Assembly (NCBI GenBank): GCA_002964805.2
Contig: PUDQ02000024.1
Location: forward strand, 124,001-188,000
From: Trametes villosa
Taxonomy: Eukaryota > Basidiomycota > Agaricomycetes > Polyporales > Polyporaceae
Direction: 5' to 3'
DNA length: 64,000 nt
Part shown: piece after piece, positions 1 through 15,044 of the stretch
How the letters are laid out: each line of letters begins with the position of its first letter
Numbering within the stretch: the stretch's first letter is position 1
Program-made: the position numbers and the translations under genes
The notes under the pieces: generated by a model
The model's database searches: none
Seen by the model: the letters and a program-made list of their open reading frames with translations, nothing else
What the model was told of the DNA's origin: nothing

Positions 1-942
1 TTGAACTCGGTGAAGGAGTGGTATCGGCAAGCGAGGGGTTTCAACAAGGTATGTCCTCCTTTGGATCCGAGTCCCTATGGGACTGTCGCGACCTCCCCCA
101 TCTCCCCCGGTCCAACCACGATGGACGCCTACCTCATTGCCCGCTCATAACCGTCTGGCATGCCTCAGCAAGGCTATCATGAGCAGGCTAGACGGCGTAA
201 TCTACCAACGATGGGGGCGTGGTGCATGCGACAAATCACAGGTGCATCGTCTATATGCGTTCTCCAGGTCAATTGTCGCAAGTACCACGCCCTAGTTGTT
301 AGCAGACTCGCCTTACCATCTACGCCTGACAGCCTTCCCGAGGCATTTCGGACTGTCATGGAGTGGTCACAAGGCCGCCGCACATAGGCAATCCCATTAT
401 ATGCCGAGGGCAGAGCTCGCGACATTCTTAGACTGGCAATGCTGGGATGTTCTACCGGGCGTACTCCGGTAGCGATCGGTATGTTGTGCAGCAGGATGGG
501 CCTATAACGACGTGTATGGCGTCCGCTCCCGCTTCATCTATCTCTGGCACGAGATACCATGACCCCCGTGCTCCCGCCGCCACTCCTGCTGCGCACCGAA
601 CCCTAGCTAATCTTGCTTTTACGTCACCTAGACTGCAATACCCTTCCTGATCGGTACCAAGTTCGACACCTTCTCGACATTCCCTAGAGACGAGCAGGAA
701 GAGATCACTAAGCAGGTTCGTTTCGAGTTCTCGGAAATAATAGTGCCGCCGACTAACTGCTACTCCAGGCGAAACGCTTTGCAAAGGCGATGCACGCGTC
801 CCTAATATTCTGCTCGACGTCAGCCTCAATCAATGTGCAGAAGATCTTCAAGATCGTGCTAGCAAAGGCGTTCGACTTGAAATGCGTCATACCCGAGATC
901 GACGGCGTGGGCGAGCCAGTGCTGATGTACGTCGACGTATAG
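1..942 (+). CDS. SPG1: Spg1/Tem1-type septation GTPase, 5' truncated by window
   Basis: This is the C-terminal half of a Ras-like GTPase that triggers the septation initiation/mitotic exit network at spindle poles. Three exons are visible: 1-48 (LNSVKEWYRQARGFNK), 632-715 (begins TAIPFLIGTKFD, carrying the TKxD guanine-recognition motif as GTKFD) and 769-942 (includes AKAMHASLIFCSTSASINVQ, with the SAxx-type G5 region, and ends EPVLMYVDV then TAG). The three exons join in phase 0 and match the strong conservation of this family, so the identity is secure. The second intron is ordinary (716-768, with a GACTAAC-like branch site), but the first (49-631) is 583 nt, about ten times longer than its neighbours. 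The P-loop and switch regions lie upstream of the window. No frameshift is visible in the part present. Confidence 0.85.
49..631 (+). other. Unusually long intron of the SPG1-like gene
   Basis: GTATGT opens at 49 and CACCTAG closes at 631, joining GFNK to TAIPFLIGTK in frame. At 583 nt it is far longer than the 50-70 nt introns elsewhere. I saw no terminal repeats or coding homology inside it. Confidence 0.7.
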
Positions 943-3197
943 TGTTCGAAGGAGACGATGGTTAAGGTCTCGGGCGTGGATTGGATTGGATTCGAGCGGG
1001 AAGCGCAAAAGAATCAGGTACGTCTATCCCCTTGCGTAGAGCCTACGTCAGCGACCTATGAATACAGCGTTGCAGCATGTGGCTGACCCAGACCCGCTAC
1101 CAGCCTGCCACAATGGTGACAATGTACACCATCTCCGAACAGCGCTCTCTGAAGGAAACCACACTGTTCCGCCCTATGCCGCCGCGCGGAGCACATGGAC
1201 AAGAAGTGTCCTACGATGTCAAGCCACGGACTATATCGATCCCCACCCCTATATTCCGCCGATACTTTCCCATTCCCACATCGTCCTCCCCGCGCCCGCC
1301 GAGCCTCGACTCTTCGTTACCCCTTCACCACTCCCCCGGTTTCTCTCTACCCCCTATTCCCCACCATCCATCCACCCACCCCCAACCCTCGTCGCCGTCG
1401 TCGTCGCGTCTTAGCACTACCCCACCACGCTCGTATACTGTTGTCGTTCTGTCCCGTTTGCTGCATTTCCTATGTCACCGCTTACTGCCTCGCTCGTCTG
1501 CATCGCCTCTGAGTATATAATCACATCTGCCATAACCCTATCGTTTCCACATGCTCGCCTCAACACCATATCCTCCAAATCGCCTTCATTACTACCTCAA
1601 AACCGATATCCTACTAATTGCAGGACTTTGTATGGCCTACTTAGTCGGACCCTCGGCTCCTCGCGATTTGATGCTCTCCTATGCTGCGACTATGCGCGGA
1701 TTGTTGGGTGGATGTGCCGTTCGCTTGGCACCTGCAGCGGGGACCTGTCTAGGCAATCCAGACCGCTCTACTACTTTCATGTGTGCCATCCGAGAGCAGG
1801 CTGGGGAGGGCCGGAGTGGTTGTCGCTGCATGGTGGGGCATGTGCGCATACACGACGATCTGGTGGCGGCGGCGGTGCTGTCAACAACTTGGAAGTGTAC
1901 CACCACCTCGCCAGGCTTAAGCTCGCCTCCACATGCCTCGAACATATGCACAGCTCGCGGCCTCTCACGTCGGACGTATGTCCAGCCCCACACCTCTGCG
2001 GGCAACAGCCGCACGCATATGGTCGAATGCGCGGCGCTCGACGGGATCCGCATGTATGCGGCGGGACGCTCGACGCTTGTCCCGAAGCTTGCCGTAACGG
2101 CTCCGCCATGACCTCGGACAAAGTTCAACGCTGCAGCCGCGCCTCTTGCTTCTCCTGGCATCTTTCTTATCATGTGTGATAAGCCCGGTGACCATTTCTC
2201 ATGTGGTGGACTCGAACAAAACTCCCAACAGCGTGCCTCTGCCGCCCGCTGCACGCGACCACGGGCCCCCGCTGCATAGACAAGATGTCGTCTGTCGCGG
2301 CCGCGCGGGCAAGTCGCGGGGACGTCCAAGATCTGGCGAGGCACGCATGGTGCCTCCTCGGGGCGGCTCAATGCTCATACCAGCGTCGCTGCCGGGCTTG
2401 ATGCTCTGCAACTGCACACCGCATGGTCTCCGTATCAGTTGATCATTCTTGTAAGCTTATGACCTCCAGCTCGCCCTCGAGGAACGCGCTGACTTTGAAC
2501 AAAACCCTATCATAGCGCACAGGGCCACGGACCCGCTGCTTCTTTCGCGGTTTTCCTGATAGCAGAGCCTTCTTGGGAAACCTGCTCGCTTGTACTATCG
2601 TTTTCCCGCACCCGCGGTCTCGCCTCGAGGGCCCGGGGCAGACAAAGTTAGAGAGCCTCCCACTACTCCAACGGCCTACGCCCAGTAACCTGGACGACCT
2701 GTGCTGCTGCGTGAAGAGTGTACACGCGGCGGGCTTGTGTTTAGACTCTGCAGGTGACCCGCGCAATGTGCCTGCCCCCGGGAAATACGATATCGAGGTG
2801 AGTGCACCAGATGGGCCGATAGCCTGATGAAGCTCATGTCGCAGCCCTCTGCAGCCGGCCATTCAAACATCTGGCCAGTAGGGCGTCGTGCCGCCGCAGC
2901 GCTTGCATACGGGGGCCTGCCTTTCGCGGACTCGGCGAAGCCCATGACATCTCGAAGTCCGCCTCGACCGCATGGGGCGTATCTGCACGCTCAGATCCCG
3001 CGCGCTGCGCCTCGTTTGGGCGGTCTTGGGTGTGGTCATGGCAGCCTGAGGCCCTCGGCTTCGGAACAGGCCACGGAACGGCATCCGAGAATACAGGGCG
3101 GGGGACGTACAAAAGGCTTAGGCATCTTGGACGAGTGGACCCTTCGACCGCCTCACAGAGAGCGTCTTCCACCCTACCCCTCATCTGAGCTCCTACC
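943..3197. other. Intergenic region between SPG1-like gene and chitinase 1
   Basis: These 2.25 kb hold many overlapping small open frames on both strands but none with a recognisable domain or a convincing exon chain. A pyrimidine-rich stretch lies at about 1230-1510. The minus-strand frame 2443-2862 (139 aa, basic patch GKPRKKQRVRGPVRY) is the least random-looking, but I cannot assign it. The last 100 bases are the chitinase promoter. Confidence 0.5.
3108..3116 (+). promoter_or_regulatory. TATA-like box of chitinase 1
   Basis: TACAAAAGG lies about 90 bp upstream of the ATG at 3198, where basidiomycete TATA elements of highly expressed genes usually sit. Assigned by position and sequence only. 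Confidence 0.4.
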
Positions 3198-5663
3198 ATG
3201 GCTCTCACCGCTACCTTCAAGCGTGCCTTCCTCCTCGCCGCTGCGGTTCTCGCCGCCCTGGTTGTCGTTGATGCGACCCAGGTCATGCAACGCCCTGATG
3301 CGTTCAAGGACGCTCCGCGCAAGTTCGAGATGAGCGAAGTGAAGCCCCAGGTCATCCACAAGCGCGCCGGATCCAAGGTTCAGGCTGCGTACTTCACCAA
3401 CTGGTGAGCTGCTTTGTGCCTATCCCCGCACTGCGTTCGTGTTCTGATGACGAGCGCGGGGTAGGGGTATTTATGGCGCCAACTTCCGTGAGTGGGCGGC
3501 AGTGGCTGGCTTCCTCCCTGCGTCTCTCTGACACGAGTTACGCTGTAGAGCCGACGGACATCATCCCCTCTACTTTGACGCACATCGTATATGCGTTCGC
3601 CGACGTTTCCCCGGATACTGGCAGCATATCTCTTACGGACTCGTACGCCGATGAGCAGGTAAGGGGTGCAATCGTGTCGTATCGGACGGGAGCTGAATGT
3701 TCCGTTGCAGAAACATTTCGCTGGCGACTCCTGGGATGACACTGGCAACAACCTTTACGGATGCCTCAAGCAGGTGCAATCAACCATCACCTTCTATCAC
3801 GATCTAGCGCCAAAGGCTCACATGCCTCCCGCAGATGTATCTCTTGAAGCTCAAGAACCGGAACCTCAAGGTCCTCCTCTCCATCGGCGGCTGGACGTAC
3901 TCGCAGTCCGGACACTTCAACTTCGTCACGGACGCGACGAAGCGCGCGACGTTTGTGACCAGCGCGCTGAGCATGATCGAGAACTACGGCTTCGACGGCA
4001 TCGACATCGACTTCGAGTACCCGACCTCGGACCCGCTCGCGTCCGGCTTCGCGAGCCTGCTCACCTCGCTCCGGGCCGCGTTCGACAACCTCCAGAAGCA
4101 GAAGGGCGACGCCGTCCCGTATCAGCTGACGGTGAGTGCCGGCGCGCGTCTGCGTCTGCATCCGTGCTGATTGGGGTGCGTGTTGTAGGCGGCTGTCCCG
4201 GCGGGCTCGGACAACTATGCGTTCCTTAGGGTGCCGGCGATGAACGCTGCGCTCAGCTACTGGAACCTCATGGTGAGCTGGGGTGCTTGTAAAGGAGGCA
4301 CATAAGCTGATGGAACACCAGGCTTACGACTACGCTGGCTCCTGGTTGAACTTCGTGGGTGACAGAATGTTTTCTTGGATAGAACAACGTGGCTGATTGC
4401 GTCTTTTAGACTGACAACCAAGGTACATCTGAATGTATGCCTTTCCAAGTAGCCGGGATACTCACAGATCTCCTTAGCCAACCTGTACGGCGGTGTGCGC
4501 ACGAACGTCTCCACCGACAAGGCTGTTAAGTGGTACATCGCGAACGGCGCGTCCGCCAACAAGATCAACATGGGTATCCCCCTCTACGGCCGTGCCTTCG
4601 AGGCTACGACTGGCATTGGCGCAGCGTACAACGGCGTAAGTGACCCGGCCTGTCGACACTTGGTCCGCGCAGGACTAACTATAACTTACAGATCGGCCCT
4701 GGTACCACCGAGGCCGGGATCTACTCGTACACGGCTCTGCCCCTTGCCGGTGCCAAGGTCAGACAGGCTCTACCTGATATCAATGCGTTTGTGCTCATAC
4801 GCGTACAGGTGTTCGAGAACCTGACGGACGTGTCGAGCTACTCCTTCGACTCCTCGAAGGGCGAGCTTGTCTCCTACGATACCCCCCACATTGCCACCAT
4901 CAAGGCGCAATACGTCCAGAGCAACGGTCTGGCTGGATCTATGTTCTGGGATGTGAGTATCTCGAGGTGAATTCGGCTACGCAGAGGGCGCTGACGGACT
5001 TGTCTCGTTCAGCTCTCTACCGACAAGGTCGGCTCGGATTCCCTGGTCGGGACTACGGCTGGCGTCTACGGTAGCCTTGACCAGACCCAGGTACGTTTAT
5101 GGGAATCGTGGCGCACGATGCAATACTGACCAGCTCTCCTGCTCAGAACCACATCAAGTGAGTCTCCCTGTCGACGGTTCGCACTCTCATGCTAACGCGT
5201 CTGGCAGCTTCCCCAACAGCAAATGGGACAACATCCGCAACAACATGGGCTCGTCTTCGAGCTCTGCCCCGAGCTCCCCTAGCTCGACTAAGCCTGTAGG
5301 CACTCCGACCACGACGAGCGCAGGCTCGACACCCACCGGTGGCTCTGGGAAGTGCGCCTCTGTCCCGGCCTGGTCTTCCGGGGTAAGTGTTATCCTCTCT
5401 GGCCCTCGAGTACATGGCTAACTTTGCGTATAGACCGTCTTCACTGGCGGACAGCAGGCGTCCTACCGTAAGTCCCTCACTACTTTGGGCAACGTCAACC
5501 TAGGTCTGACTTTGGAACAGAGAGCCACCTCTGGACCGCGAAGTGGTGGACTCAGGGCGATACCCCCGGCGGTGCGGGTGCGTATTCTAAGTGCCATACC
5601 CGTAGACTGTCTTCTCACACTGCATCTGTAGCGGGCGTTTGGACGGACAACGGCGCATGCTAA
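3198..5663 (+). CDS. Secreted GH18 chitinase with C-terminal CBM5/12 (paralogue 1)
   Basis: An endochitinase that would hydrolyse beta-1,4-N-acetylglucosamine chains outside the cell, for wall remodelling or mycoparasitism/recycling. The spliced product starts MALTATFKRAFLLAAAVLAA (signal peptide about 1-26). A short pro-segment ends in the dibasic VIHKR, and the barrel begins SKVQAAYFTNWGIYGANF. The GH18 signatures SIGGW and FDGIDIDFEYP (DxxDxDxE, catalytic Glu near residue 197) are intact, as are MGIPLYGRAF and GSMFWD. A Ser/Thr/Pro linker (about 5245-5350) leads to a chitin-binding module with the LWTAKWWTQGDTPGG motif, ending TDNGAC at TAA 5661-5663. The gene has about a dozen short introns, and all junctions I followed keep frame. 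It is a tandem paralogue of the gene at 6560. Exact intron borders are inferred by eye. Confidence 0.93.
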
Positions 5664-5754
5664 ATGACGCATGTTCACGACATCACGACCTCCACTCGGA
5701 CTGGGAATCACGCGGCGAGGTCCGCATACAGGCACAGGGTAACATGCGGTTGTG

Positions 5755-5762
5755 TGTAAATA
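5755..5762 (+). promoter_or_regulatory. PUF/Pumilio-type element in chitinase 1 3' UTR
   Basis: TGTAAATA (UGUANAUA consensus of Pumilio/Puf3-class RNA-binding proteins) lies about 90 nt after the stop codon. The same octamer occurs about 80 nt after the stop of the paralogue (9417-9424), in similar surrounding sequence (both are followed within 25 nt by AAATCAAYTACCCCAA). The function is inferred from the consensus. Confidence 0.4.
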
Positions 5763-6492
5763 TTGGCAATCATGAAATCAACTACCCCAAACGTCTGATT
5801 TCCCCTAGAATGAACGGGCTATGACGAGAATAGCAGAAGTGCAAGGTACCCGCACAGTGCCAGACTGCGCCCGTTGCCTAGCTCAGGGCGCCTAGGCATC
5901 GGTGGTGTGAACTTGGGCGCTTCACACCTTGCATCCGCTTCCGCGACGCCGCCAATCTCGCCGCAGGCTGGTCTCGCGTAAGTAGCGGTAGGCAACAAAG
6001 AACGCTCCATTTTACACCGTGCCTGGCATACACACGGGTCCACAACAGCGGAAGCAGCCGGGGGCGCCTGTAAGACGCTATTGCGACGGGATTGTAAGTC
6101 GCGATGATCATGATGCTGCTGCATTGCTCATGTTTTGCCCAGCAGGGTAGCATGTCACAACGGAGTGCCAGAGCGAACCCCTACGCTTCGGTGCAATAAC
6201 CCTTTATGCACGATGACGCGCTAAATCGCTGTTGCGAAGGACCTTCAATCCTCGTGGAGCGCTGCGTTGCGCGGGACACCGTGCTGGCCAGTGGATGCCG
6301 CGTCTACGACAGTCGTAGAATGCAGCTCGCCGCATCCCCAAGTGCTCTACGGCTGCGGAAGTGCGCGGTAAGATTCGCCTGTCTTAGCATTCCAGTGGCA
6401 TTGCGGATGTTCTTCCTTCGCCTCTGAATTACCCGCACCTCGAGCATGCTACGGGACGTCAGCCAAGTTTCCTCCACCACCCGCTCGAAGGG

Positions 6493-6500
6493 TACATAAG
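6493..6500 (+). promoter_or_regulatory. TATA-like box of chitinase 2
   Basis: TACATAAG lies about 65 bp upstream of the ATG at 6560. Positional evidence only. Confidence 0.35.
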
Positions 6501-6559
6501 ACTTGGGATGCGAGTTGTCTTCGACTTCTCCCAACGGCGCGACTCTCGTCCTGCCCAAC

Positions 6560-9338
<2,779 letters not shown>

Positions 9339-9416
9339 GCACGCTGTCACGTTGGCAGCGCCAACCACATGGACATTTCACATAGAACGAACTCCCCGTT
9401 ATGTTGTTTCCCTGCC

Positions 9417-9424
9417 TGTAAATA
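9417..9424 (+). promoter_or_regulatory. PUF/Pumilio-type element in chitinase 2 3' UTR
   Basis: TGTAAATA lies about 80 nt after the stop codon, matching the element of the paralogue at 5755 in sequence, spacing and downstream flank. Confidence 0.4.
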
Positions 9425-9519
9425 TTACACACGCGTCAAATCAATTACCCCAAGGCATACACGAATCAACCGAACGTGTGTGTGCAGCGAGTTGCCGCAG
9501 AATGTGCATAGCGAGGCAT

Positions 9520-12500
9520 CTACAGGTACAGAGAGGAGCAGAAGATGACAGAGTTGGGACGCTCCAGCATCTCCGACGCCTTCTCAAACTTCTCCTGCAG
9601 CTCGCTGTTGCCGATGACCTTCGCCGCCTGCGCCATCTGGCGGATGAGCTCCTGCAGGCGCCGGAACACACGGATAAGGCTGCCCTCGAACTGATCCGTG
9701 AGCTGCAGATGACAGATGGTCAGCATCAGCAAGTGGGCGCAAAACGACAGCAAAGCGTCCTACCTTGCAGATCTCCGAGAACGACGCCCCTCGGCACCAC
9801 TGAACGACGGCGTCCATAAGCTCGACCTTGAAGGACTGCACGTACTCGTCTTCGTTGACGGGCAGCTTGGACTCCTTCGACACCTTCGCGATGCGCCTCG
9901 CGATCTCCTGCATGACGCGGAGAGGCGCTGCGAGCTCCTCCTTCAGCTTCGTCACCTGCTCACTCTGCAGGGATGCGCGTTAGCGTATTTACAACTGCGA
10001 AGATCAACATCTCTTACCTTCTCCGTGAATACGAAACAGCTCAGCAGACCGGCGCACTGCTCCGGGCTGAGCGTGTTGAAGACACCGTTGAAGATGAGCT
10101 CCGTAAGAAGCAGCTCGTCGCCCGTGCTAATCTCGCACGCCACACGACCCTTCATGTCGACGATGTCCGACGTGTTCGTGAACCCGAGACGGCGGAGGAC
10201 GCGCTTGCGGCACTTGAGCTCCTCCATCTGCAGCACGTCGTTCGTCGCCTGCACGCGCTTCTTGAGCTCGCGGATGCGCGTCTGGTGCTCCTGCTTCTTT
10301 GAGTAGAGCGTGTAGAGCTCGGGCAGCCGCGGGTCGCTGTGGAGCGGGCTCGAGAACATCTTCTTCTCCATGGTGTCGATTTTCTGGTACTCCCGTTAGC
10401 GACGGCAGCAGAAGCACGGGGACGTGTATGTTTACCTGCACGAGCTCCTTGAACTTTGCGTCGGTGATCTTCATGTCGGTGATAGGGTCGAGGAGAGGAA
10501 TGCCTGTGGGGAACCGGCTCTGCACCTCCATGACAGCCTTCCATGTCGTCTCCCGCTGCTGCAGAGGCCGCAGGTCTTTCGGCATGAATATGCGCAGTCG
10601 ACTGACGGAGTCGATCGTGGAAAGCAGGACGGGGACGACGAGCGGCTCGCCACCCCGTCCAGTCAGACATGGCTGGACACCACCAGGCGTTGGGGTGGTG
10701 GTGTTGCGGTCCTTGGGCAGCGTCGAGCCCTTCGCACAATAAAGTAGCACGTCGACGATATACTGCTCGTGTGCGGGTACGTCCTCGGGCTTCGGACCAG
10801 GCCGGTTCTACGGAATGCTCGTAAGCGCCGATCTCTGTTGCACACGAGGGACTCACGTACCTTGGGAGGTAATCGCTTTTGGTAGTTGACGATGACGCCC
10901 CAACCAAAGTCGAGCTTCTGGTGCTTGACCTTGACGAGGCGGCCGGGCTGGAGGAACGGTAGGCTGTAGTTGGGGTGCGTGATGACCTCCCGGAAGTCGG
11001 CGGCCATCTGGTCGAGCTGCTGTCGGAAGTCGTAGTAGCTCGCGACGAGCTCCTCATCTGGCACCACAATCGCATCCTTCTCTTCTTCCTCCTGCTTGAG
11101 CTCTAGAAAAATCAGGCGCCGTCAGTGGCATGTTGCCGGGTCTGTGTAAGAGGTACTCACCGCGCTCGATGACAGGCACCTGGGCGCTGTTCTGGAACTG
11201 GTAGAAGCAGCGCTCGAGCATGAACTCGGGGCTGATACCCTCGACCTTCATGAGGTTCAGAATCATGTTGTAGCCAAGATGGAACGCCGAGTCGAGCCTG
11301 TCCGCCTCGCCCTTGATCATCTCTTTCGCGGACGCAGGCTCGAGCTTCTCGTCGCACATCATGATCACCACACCGCGGTCGTCGAGCCCACGACGGCCCG
11401 CGCGCCCGGACATCTGGATGTACTCGCCCGAGGAGAGGTTGCGGAAGTCGCGGCCGTCGAACTTGCGCGCCGCGGTGAAGACGACCGTCTTCGCGGGCAT
11501 GTTCAGGCCGATCGAGAACGTCTCAGTCGCGAAGAGGACCTTGATGAGGCCCTCCTGGAAGAGGATCTCGATGACCTCCTTGAGGATGGGGAGCAGGCCG
11601 CCGTGATGGATGCCGATGCCGCGCTTGAGGAGGGGGAGGAGGTTGGAGATCTGCGGGAGCTGGCGGTCGTCTGGCGCGAGGTTCTCGATCGCGTTGTTGA
11701 AGATGCTCGCGACAAGGTCTTGCTCGTCCGTCGAGTTGAACTCCATCTTCGACATGGTCAGCGCGAGCGCCTCACACTCGCGCTTGCTGAAGGCGAAGAC
11801 GATGACGGGGTTGTAGTTCTTTAACATGATCATCTTCACAATCTTCTGGATGTCCGACGAGCCTAAGATATGTATGCGTGAGGTCTGCGCATGGAAAGAA
11901 AACGACAAGCTACTCACCTTTCTTCTCGGGGCCGCCCTTCTTTGTCTTGCCTTTCCGCCCCTTCCCTGACTTCGGGTCCGCCGGGTCCTCTCCCATCCGA
12001 TCTTGCAGCATGCCCATCGCCTTCGTGAAGTTGTCCTCCCGGAACTCGCCCTTCTCGTTGACTACGAGGTAAATCCCCTCGCCACCGGCGGGGAACAGGT
12101 AATGCTGCAGCGGCGTTGGCCGGAAGTCGGTGTAGACAACGTGACAGGGCTGCTCGTGCGACTTGACTATCCACTCCGCGAACTGCATCGCGTTGGGAAT
12201 GGTGGCGGAGAGGAAGACATAGCGCACGGTGTGTGGGAGCAAGATGATGGTCTCCTCCCAGACGACACCGCGCTCCTTGTCGCGCATATAGTGGATCTCG
12301 TCGAAGATGACCCACGCGACTTCGCGCATAATCTCGGAACCGCGGTACAGCATTGAGCGCAGGATCTGTAAATAAACGCGTCAGTCCGGCTCGGGACTGT
12401 ACGCCACACGAACGTACCTCGGTTGTCATGACCAGACATGTTGCACTGGGGTTGATAGTGACGTCTCCGGTCATCAAGCCCACGTCCCCGAACTCGGCGA

Positions 12501-13253
12501 GCATTTCACGGTACTTCTGGTTGCTCAGGGCCTGTATTTTCGAAGAGGAAAAATATGATTTATTGCTTTTGCGAGTGGAGTTCTATTTACTGGCCTTGAT
12601 CGGACTCGTGTAGATTACTCGCTGCTTCGCCTGCAAGCATTGCGCGATGGCATACTCTGCAACCACCGTCTTTCCTGCGCTCGTGTGCGCGGAGACGAGC
12701 ACGCTCTCGTTCCGCTGGATGGCGTGCACTGACACTTGCTGGAAGGGGTCGAGGATGAACTTGTACTCGCGTGCTGGTTTTTCTGGGGGCACATGGTTGG
12801 CGATGGGTATGTACGGGTACCCCGGGGGCACGGCAACTTGGTGTCGTACCTACGTCCAGACAGTTAGCTGGCGTCGGGTCAGAAACACCGAGGGAGTTTC
12901 ACCTGATGCCGGAGCTCCAGACGAGAACCCGCTTCGACAGCCCCAGTCAACCCAGCACTCGCCGCGACTTCGCGCTTTGCCTCGATCTCAACCTCATCCA
13001 CCACTACCGGGTTCGGAGAGGCAAGGCGTGGCTTCTTGGGCTCAGAAGGGCCCGCGTCGTTATTAGGCTGTTCTGGCGTCGCGTCACGTTCCTTCGGTTG
13101 AGGAGGGGATCTTGCTTTGCGTTTTCTCGCAGCACCGTTTGCGCCCTGAGAGTCAGGCGCGAGTTTCATTTGAACGTCGCCATCAGCATCCTTAGAGGCC
13201 CCAGATGCTTGCGCAGAGTCATCGAGGAAAGAGAATAGGTCGTTAGAGTCCAT
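9520..13253 (-). CDS. MTR4: Mtr4-type DExH RNA helicase, nuclear exosome/TRAMP cofactor
   Basis: A nuclear 3'-5' RNA helicase that unwinds substrates and feeds them to the exosome. Reading from 13253, the start [12 protein letters not shown] is followed by an acidic/basic disordered region. The helicase core then carries Walker A AHTSAGKT, the DEIH box ([11 protein letters not shown]), motif III SATIPNA, and motif [12 protein letters not shown]. The Ski2-family stalk/arch region ([28 protein letters not shown]) and helical bundle end at YL plus TAG (9520-9522). The KOW-like arch identifies Mtr4 rather than Ski2. The loop between the RecA domains contains a Lys/Gly-rich insert ([14 protein letters not shown]). 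About ten introns. An upstream in-frame extension to 13361 exists, but the chosen start gives the typical short acidic N-terminus. No disruption seen. Confidence 0.93.
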
Positions 13254-14996
13254 CGAGGGCGTATAAAGTAGTAGTTCAGTCTCGAGTAATGGCGGCGCGC
13301 GTCGGGTTCCGATAGTTCGGCAATAACCCCTGAGAATCCGCCCAGCACTAGAAGCAAACACGAGCCGCTAGTGAGGCAAGAATGAGTGCGAAACACGAGT
13401 ACAGACTCGGAGTGGAGGAGTCGGAGGAGTGAACGTTCAGTAGACGAAGCGCCCATAAACTTTCCACAGGCGACGCGTAGCTTACGTAATCCCACCTCGC
13501 CGAATGGGCGCTCACAACCTTCGTCTCTTCAGCTTCAACCGTTTAACTACATAACTTACACTCTCCCCAACGCATGCGACTACGAGCACGACCCACTCCT
13601 ATGCCAACTCATGAGATCTTCGTGACCCCTTTCCTACTGGCTGTAAAGCCGCCGTTCAAATCTCCCCACCATTCAGTGACCCACATGCAGACACCGATCG
13701 CGGTTCGTGGGCAAGAGTGATCGACGACTCAGTCGATGAAGGACGCCAACATGCGGTACCTCCATATCCCCTGGCATATGATCATTTGAGGATCAGGCGT
13801 GGACAGTGGAACTCACGTGTGCCCGCGGTGAGCGAACGGGGAGACCAGGGCAAGGTGAGTTAGGAGGCCGTAGCCGATTCGCCAGTGCTCATCTACGCTC
13901 TCCGCCGCAGCGCGTTCCCTGATCCCGCCCTCTTTCGAGGATTCGAGCGGTGAAAACAGACTTGAATATCCGGAAGCAGCAGCCCCGGTGGCTTTTGCTC
14001 GGAGGCATTCAGATCGCCGTCGATTGTTTCATGAACGGCCGCAGCTTCCCCAACATCTCGCGAGCATATGCCCCACCCGTCGCCAATTTTAGGCACGGAC
14101 CGCCGGCCGACATGAGCAAGCACGAATTACCATCGGAGCGCTGCCTTAGTTTTCCTCGGCACGACCGACCTCCGAGCACGCAAACAAAACAGCTGTACAG
14201 CCATAGGCTGGCATGCACGCATGGTGGGAACGTGCGAGACAGCAACAGGGATCACGCTTTTCGGACGTGTACTTTGCATGCCGTGGCAAACTAAGAACAT
14301 TTTCCCCACAGTGGCAACACCCCGCTCCTCGTACCATGTGAATATATGCGCCGCTCAAACACCGCCAAACGCCTCGGTAGCCCCTGAGGCGCACGACCGT
14401 TCCGACCAGAGTTTGCGGGGTTGCGGGGAAAGCTACTTCGGCGCGCGTACGTGACGTGGGGTACGAGGCCACAGGCACAGGCTTCGAGCGTCGAAGACGG
14501 CACAGCGCTGGAACGTAAAGCAGGTAGGTCATCTGACGTCACAGGGATCGCGTACTGCTCACAGTGACACAACGACTCTTCCCATGCTAGCTACGCAGCT
14601 CTCAGCCGACCGCATGCAGAGGCTGCTCTCATCGTCGCTCGAAAATCTTCTACTCTTACCGAGCTTCCTGAGAAGCGACGATAATCATCAAGAGCGCATT
14701 TCTCAGGCCGAGCCTAAACCAAGTACAGGCGCGCATGATGAGGGTTGCGATCCAAGGTGAGTGAGCCGAACCCCTCCCCAGACCTGGAGGGCCGGTGCTT
14801 GGCCGTCTCCCCCATACCTTGGCTACAAGTTAGGCTCCGTAATACACGGGGTTGTGCAGCCAACCGCACAAGTGCCTCGGCTCTCGAACGAGACGGCGGC
14901 ATGAGGGGCCTACGAACCTCTATGAACCCGGTGATCTTTACCCCAATGTCTTCATTTGAACGTCGGCCGCATCAGAGCGACACATAGAACGTTTAC

Positions 14997-15044
14997 GGAC
15001 CTTGGGGCTGGCGGACCTTGGGGCTGGCAGAATTGGGGGCTGGC
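14997..15044. repeat. 16-bp tandem repeat, three units
   Basis: GGACCTTGGGGCTGGC occurs twice head to tail (14997-15012, 15013-15028), followed by a diverged third copy (15029-15044, AGAATTGGGGGCTGGC). A further GGACCTTG lies at about 15068. It is non-coding as far as I can see. Confidence 0.75.

Larger units (their letters stand above)
5664..6559. other. Intergenic region between the two chitinases
   Basis: About 0.9 kb. The proximal part is the chitinase 1 3' UTR, containing the UGUAAAUA element at 5755. The distal part is the chitinase 2 promoter. Open frames here (for example 5819-6153 minus) show no domain and I regard them as non-coding. Confidence 0.6.

Noticed and set aside
1058..2442. 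Several overlapping frames of 100-235 codons on both strands as genes
   Set aside because: They overlap one another in all phases, use no consistent exon chain, and show no domains or promoter.
10152..11075. Minus frame rich in Ser/Arg/Thr (307 codons)
   Set aside because: It is another phase of the MTR4-like gene, crossing its introns.
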